DNA of 64,000 nt from Callipepla californica brunnescens (Eukaryota > Chordata > Aves > Galliformes > Odontophoridae). The notes under the pieces were generated by a model, which saw nothing but the letters and a program-made list of their open reading frames with translations, ran no database searches and was not told where the DNA came from. Position 1 is the first letter of the stretch; the number at the start of each line of letters is the position of its first letter. The DNA lies in the NCBI GenBank assembly GCA_023055505.1, contig JALIRH010000149.1, positions 484,501-548,500 of the forward strand, given 5' to 3'. The position numbers were made by a program, and so were the translations under genes. This document shows positions 37,301 to 51,131 of the stretch, in pieces.

Positions 37301-40300
37301 TCACATTCCCAGAAACTAATTTATGGTGCAGTAGCCATCTTCTTCCTGTAGCACTATAATGCTTTCATATTTTAAACGAGGTTCAAATAGCAGCCTGTAT
37401 TCCTTTCCACTAATAGAAAAAAATGAGTTACAATAGGTAGATCTGGGTATAAGAATAGAATAATAGCTCAACAAAGAAGAATAGGGTTCTTTCTTTCCTT
37501 AGTGGAAAACTGATTTAAAAGCTCTCTGATTCACATCAAAATGTCTTCAACAGAACTGATTCATTCTACATCTACTTTCTAAATTACACAGAACAAAAAG
37601 GTTTGGAATCTTTCTCTTTTTTCTTTTTTATTTTTTAAAGTGTCCAAGCTACTCACATAGAATGTTTTACAATGGTGATCAAATTTGATGTCCAGGAAAA
37701 GCTGTGGGAATAGAGGCCCATGAAATCTTGTTTCAACTGCTTTTATATTTGCTGTCGGAGATGGATATCATTCTCAAAAAGAGAAGGGCGTTACTTTGGC
37801 TCCCAGTGTACTGCTGGTCCCTCCCTTATGTTCTTGTCTCAGGAGAAGCAGAATTAATTGTATAGCTTAGTCTTCAGCCCTGATCAGAAAAAAACAGTTT
37901 ATTGGTCATTACTCTGTACTCAGAAATATTAAGATTCTTGAAACCTGTAAAATCAGGAAAGACTTTCCCAAAATGAAATAGAAGCACACTTATGTGCCTC
38001 AACCTCCTTATTATTGTGTTTTTTAATAATTCAATAGGTTGTGGGAGCTTTCAGGGACTTTGCCCTGGTACTTTGCTTGGACTTCAGATGAGGGAAGTCA
38101 AGATAATAATTCAGTGGTTCAAAGGGATGAACAAAGCTGGGATCAGATGGATATACTAGAGAAACCTCAGGAGTTCATTAGCACTAGCAACCAGTTCTTG
38201 AATTTAGAGAGGAGAACAAACATTCAAATCTGGAGATGCAAGAGCTCTTTGCATTATATAGAGCTTGTGATAAAAGGTGGGTACCTTTTTCTTCACAAAG
38301 TAGGACATTGAAATCACGAAGGCTACTAGTTGAGTGTAGTATTATTCTTTGTGTGGAAGAAAATGACTCATGTAGTTGTATTTTTGATGGCTTACAATAA
38401 AAAGAAATGATCCAAGCCCTCTGATCATCCTGTTTCAAAGCCTAATATACTCTAAGTGGTGTTAGTGAAGTTTTTTATGCTCAATTAAATGTTTAATGTG
38501 TTTATTTACTTATTTATTTATTTTTGCTTAGACTTTAATGCTCCTCTTCTACAACAGCTACATGTATCTAACACTTAGCTTTCTTTTTAGAATTAACATT
38601 AGACATCTTCTGCAATTTCCAGGAAAAAAAAAATTAAAAAACCTTAAAATATTTTAGTGATTTTCTAAAAGTTTTCTATAGAAGCATAGTGTAAATATCA
38701 CTGATTGCACAACTGCATAATATATTGCTTATATTCTGGTGCTGAAAGTTCCAAAAGAAGATTGTAACATAGAAATTCAACAGTTAAATAATATATGAGG
38801 ACATGGGGTTTTCAAGCAAGCACACTGAGAACTAAACACAAGACTTGTCTTCTAACTTGGGAATGTTTACATTTTTAAAAAGCACTGATCTAATTAATCT
38901 GTGGTCACTGTCAACAGAACTCAGAGCAATAGTCACTGTGTGAACCCACACAAAGGAAGCAGTCAGATAACCCTGAAACAAGCTGCCAAGCCCAGATGGG
39001 TGGTCTTGCAGGTTGTCACTTAGTTTGCCCTTTCTGTTTACATCACTTAGTTATTTTTTCCATTAGAGAAGGCCTTCAGATGCAGGGCTGATTGGTGTGT
39101 TTTCTTAGTTTCATACCCATTCATCATGTTCTAAATATTGATTCTGCAGCTAGAAATGCTAGTTACTTGAATCAATAGACAATATTCTTGTTAATAGTTT
39201 AACAGAGGCTGGTGCTTGTTGCAAGCCTATTATTTTTGCTGCTAAGGCCTTCACTGTGTAAGTGAAAATTTCTTCTAAAAGACAAATTTTTTTAAACATA
39301 TTCACAATGAAAATACCATCTGTAGAGTTGAGTAAGAACCACCTCTTCCTAAAATCATTTTCATTTCTATTTGCATTCTATTGCAGATTTCACAGAGGCT
39401 TTGAGGAAAGAGAGTCTGTAACTCATCCTAGGACATACATTGATCATGGATAGAAATATGTATCTTAAGTGTCCATATGCCTTCTTCAAGCAGTGTGCCA
39501 TCATTTTGTAAAAGCAACATTAATCAAGCAGTTTGCAGTTAACGTCTGTATCACAGGTTGTGGAGTAGTAGGCACTCTGTTTCCCTCCCACATGCTCACA
39601 CACATGTTCATTCATCTAATACTACATTTAGAACAGATTCCTTCCAGCTTAGACTCCCAAATATTTCCACTGGAAGACAGTAAATACTCAATTTGTGTAG
39701 TATGAAAATTAAGTATAGATACAATCACTGTTTAATGAGATAAAACACAAGCTGAAGGTCTGAATGGGTCCTGGATATACTTATAAATTAAACACTGAAC
39801 CATATGTCTAAGGAAAAAAGGAATTTTGATAATACTGCAAGAGAAACTGGGCAAGAAAAATAATGCAAATCTGTGTTTCAATTTTATGTTTTTTATTTTT
39901 TTTTATTTATGTGGATGATTACTGGTAAACTACACTTTCCTTAAAATTAAATGACAAATGAGCTAAATACGTGTGTATATGTAAATCTACATAAACCTTG
40001 TATTGCATTATGTAGAGAAAAATTCCTTTTGATGGGGCTGAAATTGAAAAGATATATTTTTACATGTAAAAGAAATATTCAGATTGAGAAACAGAGAGAG
40101 TTGATAGTGTTAAAGTCCAACAACAACAGCTTATTCTATGGCTACACTAGAATTGAGCTTTTTGCTATTTTCAACCAAAACATTGACTGAGAAATTAATT
40201 CATTGGGAGCACCAGAGAAAGGAGTTATGATTGTTTGATCTGCCTGCTGAACAGATGTCACTTAATAGAGTGAGGGAGAAAAGGAAGGAACAGAAGATTT

Positions 40301-43300
40301 CAATCTATTCCATTTAGTTTCAACAGTTAAAATCTAACATTCTGTGCGAAAAGCCAATCCTTTTTAACAAAAATAAGGCTACAGATTTTTCAGCATGTTC
40401 AATAGATAGTTTTCGTCAAATCTAATCTGAAAATTTCTCACCTAATGAAAAATCATTTTATCTTAAAACAGTTTTCTTGTCTTAAACTGCAATGGTAGAT
40501 ATTTTTTTTACATAACAATGGATCCTTTTAGATGTGCATAAATATTCTAAAAAAAACAAAAACACCTGTATTTTCAAAGATTTTTTTTTTAATCAGTTTT
40601 CCAAAAGGAAAGTGTTAGAGGTCCAGATGAGGACATGTGGTATCAAGTAGGGGCTGACAACCAAGGTTTAGAAAAAGTCAGGAAGAAAGGACATACACAA
40701 GTTTTTTGTGATAGTATAAATGTTGGACTGAAGCCTTAGTTTGAGTGTTTTGTCTGAATCAGTTCACTTGTCACTAACTCATTTATGTGTAAAGAACAAA
40801 TGAATACATTTACTTTTCAATATGAGTACAGTCAATATGTGATCATTCTTGTTGATAAATCGACTCCTAAAACTTAAGTGAAAAAGTCATAAGTAAAAGC
40901 TGAATGTTTGAGAATTCAAATAAATAATTTGTCAGGAAACTGTAACCATCTGTCAGGCCCTTGCCCTGGTAGGATTTTTCTTCTTTTTTTTTCCCAGGCC
41001 ACTAGAGAAGAAAACCAAGCTGCCCAGACCAAATAAAGAACATACCTTTTAGGCTTTTGATCAAAACAAGTGACAAGATGATCAGTCATATAAAGGAAAA
41101 AAAATAAGATCATCAAAAGATTACTAAGATTGTCAAAATGAATCAAAGGTTTGCGCTATAAAATAAAGGCCATAAGTACATTCCTCAGTTATACTATGTA
41201 AACAGCTATCTAAAATGGTAAGAAACTTAGTTTCCAGCCCTATTCTACAGTCAGCTTTGGAAAAGCTAAGGCCAACAAAGAAATGACAGGTGTTTGATAT
41301 AAAACAGCTAATTCAAAATATTGGCATCTCATTAAAACGAACCTGGCTTTCCATGGTGTCGAGTTGCATAAGAAACCACTCAAACCCTATCTTCTTTGGA
41401 ATTTAGATGCCATATCCTGTTTGAAAACTTTATATCAATTTCTGACGGGCTAGGGCTGTTTCTCTACTTTGTTGCTTGCAGAAATGATAAAGGCATTCCA
41501 TGATGTAAACAGTCACTGCAGACCATCTCAGCTTTAACAGAGCTAATTCAAATACCAGAAGCTGCATAATCACTGAGAAACAGGATACAGTAGCCTGCAT
41601 AGACTTGTTTTGGCACGCAGACTTCTGCTACCTGGGACATGAATGGTCCCATATACTAGAGACATTTACATTATGCACATCAGACACTCCTCCTGGGGTC
41701 ATGGTGATGACAGAGCAGAGAAATAGATGCTTTTAGGGACTAATTTGTCTGACTTATTTTAGACATCTACTTTAAGAAGCAGTCAGGGATGTCTGTATTT
41801 AGGAAATACTCTAGGTCTCCAGCAAAAGCTTGTCTTAAACATATGTAACATGGAGATTCACTGAATGAAGGAATTATCCTTCCCACCTGTCAGCCATTAA
41901 AACTGCTTAAAAACAGATTGCTGATTACAGCCTGTCCCTCTTGTAATTAGAAGTTTCTTGTTTTTAGCCTAGGTTGTGGTTAGTTTGTCTTTCTGTTTTC
42001 ATGGTACTGGTTTTTTTTTTGTTTTTTTTTTTTTCCTCAGTCAGATCCACAAAATATCCATGTGATAGATACAGGACAGCTGAGCAATTGCAAAAATGTC
42101 AGGTTTGCAAGCAAGACAATAATTATTCTTGTTGTAGTCTTGTAGCCACTTGTGCTTAGCATATATTCAGTTCTCTAAAGATGTATGCTGCTTTTTCCAA
42201 TACTGCCAACCTCTAGTACTCATTAATATCTGTATTCATGCAAATATCTGTCATGAATATCTCTAATCATGAAAATATCTTAAATTTCAACTATTTAGAA
42301 ATCTTTGTATTAATAAACCAAACCCTTGTAGGTAGGTTTTCAAGGTAAGGATTTATTAGACCCTTTGATAAATACTGCTAATAAGTAAGGAGAGAGAAGC
42401 GTACCTCTTCTGTATTAGTGACAAGTAATACTATTCTGATTCCTTCAGTTTTAAGAGCAGCCATATTGAGTAACTAATAATTTTAATGAGAAAATAATTA
42501 AACTTATGAGAACTGACAAGATAGTCTTTTCCATATGACAAGTTTGTTTAAAGAAATCACACACAAACTTATTTTTGTGAAATTCCTGCTCTGCTGTTAA
42601 CAACATAAGTATGCTAATGTAAATTTGGTACAGAACTTCCTCAGGATCCATCTGTTAAAATATCTTCAGCACATTCTTAATGTTCATTGTGAAGCCATAA
42701 ATAGAAAGAATAATGCACTACCTACTACTTAGCTTAGAACATTTTTAGTAAAATATTTATTCTAATAGTCTCCTGGTTTGTTGAAGTGCTATAGGTGTTT
42801 GAAGATCCAGGAATAATGAACTGTGGAGACTTTGCCAGTTAGACCATTAAGATTTTCAAAATGTCTTGGAATACTACATGTCCCAAGCAAATGTCTAACT
42901 ACACATAAAATGGAGAAGTTTTTACATTGGCATCTCAGCTGTCCACAATTCTATTTTTAAGTATTTTATTATGAAGGTAAGATCCCAGTTTCTTCTCCTT
43001 GAAGTCTAGGGCATCATATCTGAAAAAGTCACATCATTTCATTTTAATTTATACCCTAGATCTGAGATCATTGTATATGGGCATCATTCTGACCCTATAA
43101 ATAATGACAGCACTTTCAAATGTGCCATTTTACAAACATTCACAAGAGCATTATTTAATGTGATCCACTATCGTGAAGAAATTCCACCAAGGCCTGGCTT
43201 CAGTCCAGGCATCGGAAAATATATTAAATTTCTTGGTCTGCTAAAATAATAAATATAAGAAAAAAATGTGGAATGCTGTGTAGAATACCTCCTAGTTCCT

Positions 43301-43795
43301 ATACTACGCAATATGCAAGCAGTTAAAAAAAAAAAAAAGAAAAAAGAAAAAACCCAGAAAAACATGAAATACAAAGCATAATATGATAGAGCACCTATCA
43401 GATACTTACCTTATATAGCAGACAAATTGAAGGAAATCCATTGAAAGTAAGTTTATTTTCTTGTATATTTCATATGTACTCATAGATTTAATAGAAAAAA
43501 AGAGTGAGAATATAAACTTGTAACAGATAAACTGAGCTACTTGAACTAAATTCTCAATTCCATGTGCAATAGTGTGAAAATCAGGAAAATAGTGCTTTTT
43601 TTTGTTCTGTGTTTCTCCGAGAAGCCCTAAGCTACCCTTGACTGTGGTTGCATGGACAGCCCAGCAGTATTTTCAGCAGTCAGGTGTGGGAACTTGAACT
43701 CCAGGGAAGCTCATCTGTCCTGATAATCTCATGGGGGTGGTAAGTGAACACAGCATTGTGGTCTTGATTAATGACTACAGCAGTGCAGTCAAAGA
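34336..43795. other. Long non-coding stretch without recognisable transposons
   Basis: In 9.5 kb I see no gene and no CR1 or mariner. Small items are (TAGA)n at 35674-35688, (TTTA)n at 38500-38525, and T/A runs near 36927, 39893, 42011 and 43326. Two same-frame open stretches at 34843-35154 and 35161-35535 resemble no protein I know and are judged chance. Confidence 0.5.
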
Positions 43796-43945
43796 GTCAC
43801 AGAATGGAAATGGTTGGAAAGGACCTCTAGAGTTCATTTGGCTCAGTCACTCTGCAATTACCCCAAACCACATTCAGATTGCTTCTGAAGACCTCCAAGG
43901 AGGGAGACTACAACTTCTCTGGTCAACATTGCCCAATTCCTATAT
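43796..43945 (-). repeat. CR1 LINE 3'-end fragment
   Basis: AGTCACAGAATGGAAATGGT, TGGAAAGGACCTCTAGAGTT and the following diverged sequence are the reverse complement of the CR1 3' end. Similarity ends near GCCCAATTCC. Confidence 0.88.
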
Positions 43946-46900
43946 TTAATTTTTCAATATTTAAACAAAATGTGCTATCCTCATTTATTTATTTATTTTT
44001 CCTTAAGTCTATTTACATTTTGCTTTGACTCTCTTAGAAAGACATAGAATAGAGTTTGCAATATTTTTCATGGGGCCTTTCAGTACTATTCCTGCTTAAA
44101 TATTGCTGCTATTTTTTTCCATGTAACTAAGAATTTCAGTAAAATCAATTTATGGAGAAAATGAGTATACTAATATATCTTTTTATTAAGACTAACGAAA
44201 AAAAAAAAAGTGTATAACAGGAAAACTTTATAAACCATAGCTACATAAATAGGTTATGCAAACTTCTTTATTATTGTTTGGTATTAAAGTCTAAAGACTG
44301 TAAGTTTTTAACTCTGAGTATATCCAGATTCCAATGCATTCACAAGGAGAAACATCATCATTTCTGTTTCATTTAAGTACACCAGTGCTACAAACATTGT
44401 GCTACAATTTGGACTAATGTATCAATAATGAATGTTTCAGGCACCTCATGCTTAGTTCAGCTCTGTAGTAGACAGAAGGTGTATAATCTCTACCATCCTC
44501 ACGGTCATGATGATACTGATAAGATGCAAAGGTGTGGGTTTTTTTTTTTTTGGAGGGAGGAAGAATTATGAATGGATGGAAAGCAGGGAGGGAGGGAGGG
44601 AAGGAAGGATAAACTTCCCAGGTCTATCTAGAGAGCTGCCTTGAAATGAAATCGGTAAGAAAAATGGGAATCATTGCCAGAGGTACTACTGAATCCCTAA
44701 AATAGGCAGTTTACTTCTGCATGGGCCAGAATATTTTCACTTCTACCAGCATATATACCTGTCTCTGTTGGTGCAGAAATTCATCCTTTTCACATTTGAC
44801 TAATGCAATTCTCCATTCCCAGGAATGAAGATTCATAAACTAAGAAAGCCACTATTTGTTTGAAGAACAATAGTGAGCTCTGCCTAGCAACACACTACGC
44901 AGACCACACCACTGTGATTTTCTTCTCTGTGTGGACCACACAGTTCAGTGGGGAGAATTTATGGCCTAAAGTTATTTTTAGTTTTCTCCAAAGTAAGACT
45001 ATAATCTCCTGGCAAAAAGGGGCAAGAGGAGACTGCAGTGGTGTCCATATTGACAGAAGAAAACTTGAGGATGGAGTAAGCAAGTAATTACAGGAGTTTC
45101 TGATATATCAAATTGTGCCTAACTGCAGGATTTAGCTCCAGGCCTTGTTTCCCTCAACTCTCTGTGAAAATTTCAGATCCCCGCTTTACTTCAACTCAGG
45201 ATATATCAGGAAAACACTACTGACAAGGTGAGTGCTGGTAAATGGAACTGACCTGCAAGGAGATGGTAGACATGACATAAACAAGAGCAGTCTGAGAGAG
45301 AAGGCACACATATACAGAACACCTCTGAGAAAACACAACTGCAGATCTCATCACTTTTGAAACAAAACAATGAAATTCTCATATTTTAATTTATGGTATG
45401 CATGTTCTCCAGGCTGCACTGGAGTATAGGATTAGCCCAAGGTATCTGCAAAAGAAGCAGTCCATGCATAAGACAGCATGGACAGCAAAATGTAATTCAG
45501 GGTAAGAATTTTGCTTCTCAGAAAAGGTCAAAAGTAGCCTGAACTACACTCCAGCATCATTTAATTCAAAGCTAGATTGAGTATCTCTAAATTATTATTT
45601 GTAAAGAGAATCTTTATTTAGTTAATTAGTTAAGTTTAGTTTAGTTTAGTTTGGTTTAATTTGGTTTTCCCTAATCTTTTACTCAAGCACACAGACCAAA
45701 AGAGCACAGCCAAAAGAATGAATCAAACCATATTCCATAGGCTGAGAAGACAGGAAATAAAAGAGAGAAAGATTTATTGTTTTTAATTTTTAAATCTTGG
45801 GAGGTGCTCAAAAGCTATGCTGATGGGATCATAGAAGTAGCAGGATAGAGACAGTAAATATCAGGAGAACCAATGATAAATCTCACGTATACTTTTACTG
45901 GGGCAAATCCTGGAGTTTATAGCACTGAACGACATGCCAAAAATTTCAAAGTCGAGTGTCTAGAAATAAGTACATATATCCATGTGGGAATCAGTAAGAA
46001 CTGTGAATTCTCAGTACCTCTGAAAATTGCTTTCAGATAGGTACAATTTATGGGGCTACCTTCAGACACTGAGCTTTGAAAAATTTGGCCATGATTTCTA
46101 CCTATTTATTGTTTCCTGGGCCAAAAAGAGTGATGAAAGTAGCAGGCTTTTGATTATTATTTCCATATGCAATATATTTGTAAGAATATTTATGCAAGGA
46201 ATGTTACAGAAATTCCATGCTTTGTTTCCTTTGTGAAAGATACCTTCCTCATAAGAAACACATTATACTTGGTCAAATATTTCTCTCTATGGGAGGATTA
46301 GATCCATAGAACCGTGGGGTTCTCATTTATCAGAAGTAGTTAATTTATCACCTGGCTTCTATTAAAAAAAGAGGGAGATCTGTTCTGTTTAGACAGCCAC
46401 TGTACACTGGGCTTTGAAAATTAAGGTTTACTCTAGAAAAGTGTTATTGTGAGATATGATATGAATAGCATGACATCATTTCTGGCAATAGAGTATCTGT
46501 GAGTGAAAGGGGAAAAAAAAGCAATATGTAGACGGTTTTCTGATAAAGAGAAATATTTCCATATTATTTTTATAATTTACTGTCTTTTAAGATTGCATAT
46601 GTCATACACTAGTCTAGAAATAAAAATAGACAAAACAGCAATAAATTCTTCAGAGGATATTATTTAAAAATATATTGATGTTACTAAGTGTGGGAGAAAG
46701 TGGAATTCAGGGTAGATTAATGATGGAGAGAGTGGTCTTGAACATGCTTTATTACTAAGCTAAAGATTTTCAGATTTTGATCTATGTATCAATAGAGCAC
46801 TGAAGCTTAAAAAAAAATGAAGCTCAACAAATTATAAGTTCAATTTTGATCAGTTTTATGCCCTCATGGTATCATGTATGATATATATTTACTCAAAAAA

Positions 46901-47280
46901 TACTTCAGTATAATCACCACATTCTCTTCAAAATCAATAAAAAAATTAATTAAATAATTTGGATTGATAATGTTTTTTTTGTTTTTTTTGTTTTTTTTTT
47001 TTTTTTTTTTACAGAATAAATATCAACTAGCTATAACAAAGTGTATTTAGTTACACAATATTTTGTTCTGATTAGCATCTTTCTGTTTTATTTTTATTTT
47101 TGCCACAGGATTTTTTTTACATATTTTCCCTACTTTAAATATAATTTAGGATGATCACAGAGACATATGTCACAATATCTTTTTTATCTGTATAATAATT
47201 TTCTCTGCAGATCAGTTGTTTAGGTGCAGAGGATTTAAGCTCTATGCGGTAGCTTCATAGACAAGCAGTATTACTGGGTG
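43946..47280. other. Non-coding stretch with simple repeats
   Basis: No gene recognised. Contains (TTTA)n at 43983-44000, a purine-rich GGGA/GGAA run at 44584-44609, (TTTAG)n-like sequence at 45632-45668, and a nearly pure T run of about 40 bases at 46971-47010. Confidence 0.55.
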
Positions 47281-48560
47281 GTCTTTCTGAGGGACCTCTA
47301 GAGATCATCTAGTCCAACCCCCCTGCCAAAGCACCTCCCTAGACCAGTTTGCACAGGTAGGCGTTCAGGCAGGTCTTGAACATCTCCAGAGAAGGAGACT
47401 CCATAGACTCTCTGGGCAACATGTTTCAGTGCTCCACCATCTTCACTGTGAAATTTCAAAGTCCTTATGCACATTTGTGTGGAACTTCCTATGTTTCCGT
47501 TTGTGGCCACTTCCCCTCATCCTATGACCATGCATTGCTGAAAAGAGTCTGGCCTCATCCCTTTGTCTCCTGCACCTTAGATGTTTATAGACATGGATCA
47601 GATCCCCTCTGAGTCCTCTATTCTCAAAGATGAACGGACCCAGGTCTCTCAGCTTTTCCTCATAAGAGAGGTGTTCCAGGCTCTTTATTATCTTTGTAGC
47701 CCTTTGCTGGACTCTTTCGGGGAGATCCTTGTTTTTTTTTTACTGGGGAACCCAGAACTGGACACAGTACTCCAGGTGAGGCCTCACCAGGGCAAAACAG
47801 AGGGGGAGGATCGCCTCCCTTGACATGCTGGCCACTCTCTTTTTATTGTGCCCCAGGATCCCATTAGCCTTCTTGGCCACCAGGGCACACTGCTGGCTCA
47901 TGGATAGCCCATTGTACACCAGGATCCTCAGGTCCCCCTCCTCTGATCTCCTTTCTAGTAGGTCATCCTCCAACCTGTACTGGTACATATAGTTATTCCT
48001 CCCTAGGTGCAAGAGTCTACACTTGCTCTTGTTCAGCTTCATCTTGTTACTCTCTGCCCAACTCTCCAGCCTGTCCAGGTCTTGCTGAGTGGCAGAACAG
48101 CCTTCTGGGTGTTTCAGCCATTCCTTCCAGCTTTGTATCATGAGCAAACTTGCTGAGAGTGGACTCTATCCCCTCATCAAGGTTATTGATTAAGATGCTG
48201 AACAGGACTGAACCCAGCACTGACCCCTGAGGGACACCGCTAAGTACAGGCCTTCAACTGGACTCTGTGCTACCAAACACAACACTGAGCTTTGCCAGTC
48301 AGCCAGTTCTCAATCCACCACACCATTCACTCATCTATTCCACGCTTCCTTAACTTCGCTGTAAGGATGCTGTGGAGACAGTGTAAAATACCCTGCTGAA
48401 ATCAGGGTATATTACATCCACTGCTCTCCCCCCCATCCATCCATCCAGAAGGCTACCATGCTGGTTAAGCATGACCTCCCCCTGGTGAGCCCATGCTGAG
48501 TACTCCTGATAACTTTTTTCTCTACCAATTGCCTGGAGATGGCATCCAGAACAGTGCACA
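47281..48560 (-). repeat. CR1 LINE, about 1.3 kb, reverse transcriptase to 3' end
   Basis: This is the largest CR1 in the window. On the minus strand, reading from 48560 down, it codes in pieces: VLDAISRQLVEKKVIRSTQH and GRSCLTSMVAF (RT fingers), GRAVDVIYPDFSRVFYTVS (the first catalytic-aspartate region), [16 protein letters not shown] (where FADD is expected), [39 protein letters not shown] and LVRPHLEYCVQFWVPQ. Several frameshifts separate these pieces and the catalytic FADD reads FAHD. The 3' end, with CTCTAGAGATCATCTAGTCC, lies at 47290-47320. It is 5'-truncated and dead. Confidence 0.95.
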
Positions 48561-50883
48561 AAAGGAAAAATAAAGTGCATATATTTTTCTGAGCATCTGA
48601 ACTGTTCATGTGCAAGTAACAGTGTATCCTAAAAAGAGCTGAAAGGTATCACTGGTCTTCACTCTGGTGCCAGGAGCTGTATTAGCACACTAAGAGGAAT
48701 GTTGTCCCCCAAAGTTTTTAGTAGATGGCTTAGGTATGAGATGCAAGAAGTGAAATTTCAATGGCAAACTGTTTATCTGACTTAGTTCCAGCATTCTCAT
48801 TCCTGCATCACACTGCATAGACTCCATACCTCCAACACTGAATTTTATTTGTTGAGTTTGTATTGTTATACCAGTTTGTATTATATTCACCTGATTTCAC
48901 ATATTGATTTTCACATATCCTTAGTGTATACTAAATGAGTCTTCCTTTATAGTAATATGTTCTTTGCCATTCTGGAGATTCACAGCAGCCATGTAGCATG
49001 TCTATAAAGTATAAACATCATCTATGTGAAAAAAAAGCTATAGTTATGCTCCCACCCCTGCAGTGCAGTTGAGCTCTCTAACTGTTACTGATTATTTATT
49101 TCATTTCTGTATCAAGTTATTATCCCATATTAAAACACTATGAAAAGATGTTGTATGTGCTGTGGTTTATTTATCATTACATTCACTCAGTATTTTAACT
49201 ATCTTTGACAACTTACTTACATTCTTAGGATTAGTTTATATATTGCTTTGTCTTATGTTAATATTTGCAGTCCTTTCCATTGTGTCAATTAACTGCTAAG
49301 ACATCTATCTAGACACGGTATACTCAAGCATAATAAAGAAAAGAAAAGAAAAATACTTCAAGATGCTAACAAATTATAACCATGCCCAGATACAAAACAG
49401 ATGTATGAGTGATAAACACAGGGATACTGAATTGTCACCACCTTTCAAAATGAGAATTTAAAATGTCTCCACCTTTGACCTGTGATAATAAGCTTTGAGG
49501 GCATACAGAAATGGGCAACTAACTCTGCATTTTCTGATTGTTTAATTTTTTTTTTTTTCCAATTTTTCTTTCTGTAGCAGCAGCATCTCCTTCACTAGTG
49601 AAAACAGTAGTGAGAGTGGGGAAAAACAATTGGCTAATGGTGGTTTGCTTACCTGTTAGCCGAGTTCAGTTGCAAACATGTACTTTAGCTTGTGAAATGG
49701 AGAGATGCTCACAGTATAACATAGTATTCTTCCTTCCCTCACTATTTAGTAGCTGTATTTACTGCTTGAAAATATATGTGCTGATCTACCAAAAGCAAAG
49801 AGTGGCCAAATATATTTTCTATGTGCTATTTAGTAGAAGAAAGGTTCCTGAACAATCCTCAAAATCTGAAGGATGCAGTAGTTTCTAAAGAAACTTTTGT
49901 TAGATTTCACAGTGGGGGAAGTACATTGACCTTTCTTTGGCAATAGTAAGAAAATAAATATTTAGTTAATTAAAAACAAAAACAAAAAACAGCATTTTTC
50001 AGTTCTTATGAAACATGATGTCAAGAATTTTCATCAGAATTTTGGCTTTCATGACTATAAAATTAAAGCAGATTGTCTCCCTCATAATGGCTTCATGTTT
50101 TGTTGTGTTCTTTCCACTTAGTTTTGCCACTTAACATTGCTGTTTTCAATCGGTACCCTGTGTGTCCCTGTTAGTGCAAGGAAAAGTTACAAGGAGTTAG
50201 AAATGTCAACTAGAGAGTAGAGCAAGAGTGTTTGCTTCATTTTAGTTCTGGTGTAGTCACTGGGATCTGAATCAAAAAAGATGTCAAAGCTTTAGTTCAG
50301 GCAGGAAAGATAACCAGAAGTCCCAAGGCCTCTGTTGAGCAGTCTGCATTCATTGCTTTTCTTATGACCTTTCAGGCTGTGAGACTTGGCTGTGCTTCAT
50401 GTGACCTTGGACCAAATTTCAAACACCGCAGTTCTTAGTTCTGCCAGGAAATCAAGACAGATTGACTCTTGCAATATCATTTTTCTCAAAACTAAGAAAA
50501 CTATATGTATATATATATATATAAAATCAGGGCTTAGCAATGTATGGTTGTACTTTCGAATACATCTGTGAAGTATCATCTGCATTATTATGAAGTAAGG
50601 GAAGAAAAAAGAAAAACAAAAACAAATGCGCGATGAGGACATTGGTTCATCCAGTTGGAGCTTTAAATAAATATAGTACAAAAATGTTATATGACAGTGT
50701 CAATATAGAACTTTTTTTGTACTTATTTATTTGTATATCTGAAAACAATTGTATACGACAAAGTTAGTATTGGATCTATTTGTTCAATGAGCTAAGCTCA
50801 GTACTGTCAAACTAAATCCCAAATTCTGCTTTAAATTTTGAAAGAGCTGAGTGAATTCAAATCTCAGTGGTTGAGTTTTATGT
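48561..50883. other. Non-coding stretch
   Basis: No gene or transposon recognised. An (AT)n run lies at 50502-50523. Confidence 0.5.
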
Positions 50884-51131
50884 AAAAAAAAAAGAAAAGA
50901 AAAGAAAAGAAAAGAAAAGAAAAGAAAAGAAAAGAAAAGAAAAGAAAAGAAAAGAAAAGAAAAGAAAAGAAAAGAAAAGAAAAGAGAAAAGAAAAGAAAA
51001 GAAAAGAAAAGAAAAGAAAAGAAAAGAAAAGAAAAGAAAAGAAAAGAAAAGAAAAGAAAAGAAAAGAAAAGAAAAGAAAAGAAAAGAAAAGAAAAGAAAA
51101 GAAAAGAAAAGAAAGAAGAAAAGAAAAGAAA
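50884..51131. repeat. (AAAAG)n polypurine tract, 248 bases
   Basis: Uninterrupted A/G sequence made of AAAAG units, with a single GAGAAAA break near 50984-50990 and slightly irregular units at the right end. Open frames on both strands (Lys/Arg/Glu or Phe/Ser/Leu repeats) are by-products of the repeat, not genes. Confidence 0.98.

Noticed and set aside
46971..47010. Long T run followed by ACAG, resembling a splice acceptor
   Set aside because: There is no open exon, donor or coding similarity after it; most likely a simple T-rich repeat.
47376..47823. Plus-strand open frames of 78-80 codons
   Set aside because: They are antisense to the CR1 copy at 47281-48560, whose true coding strand is minus.
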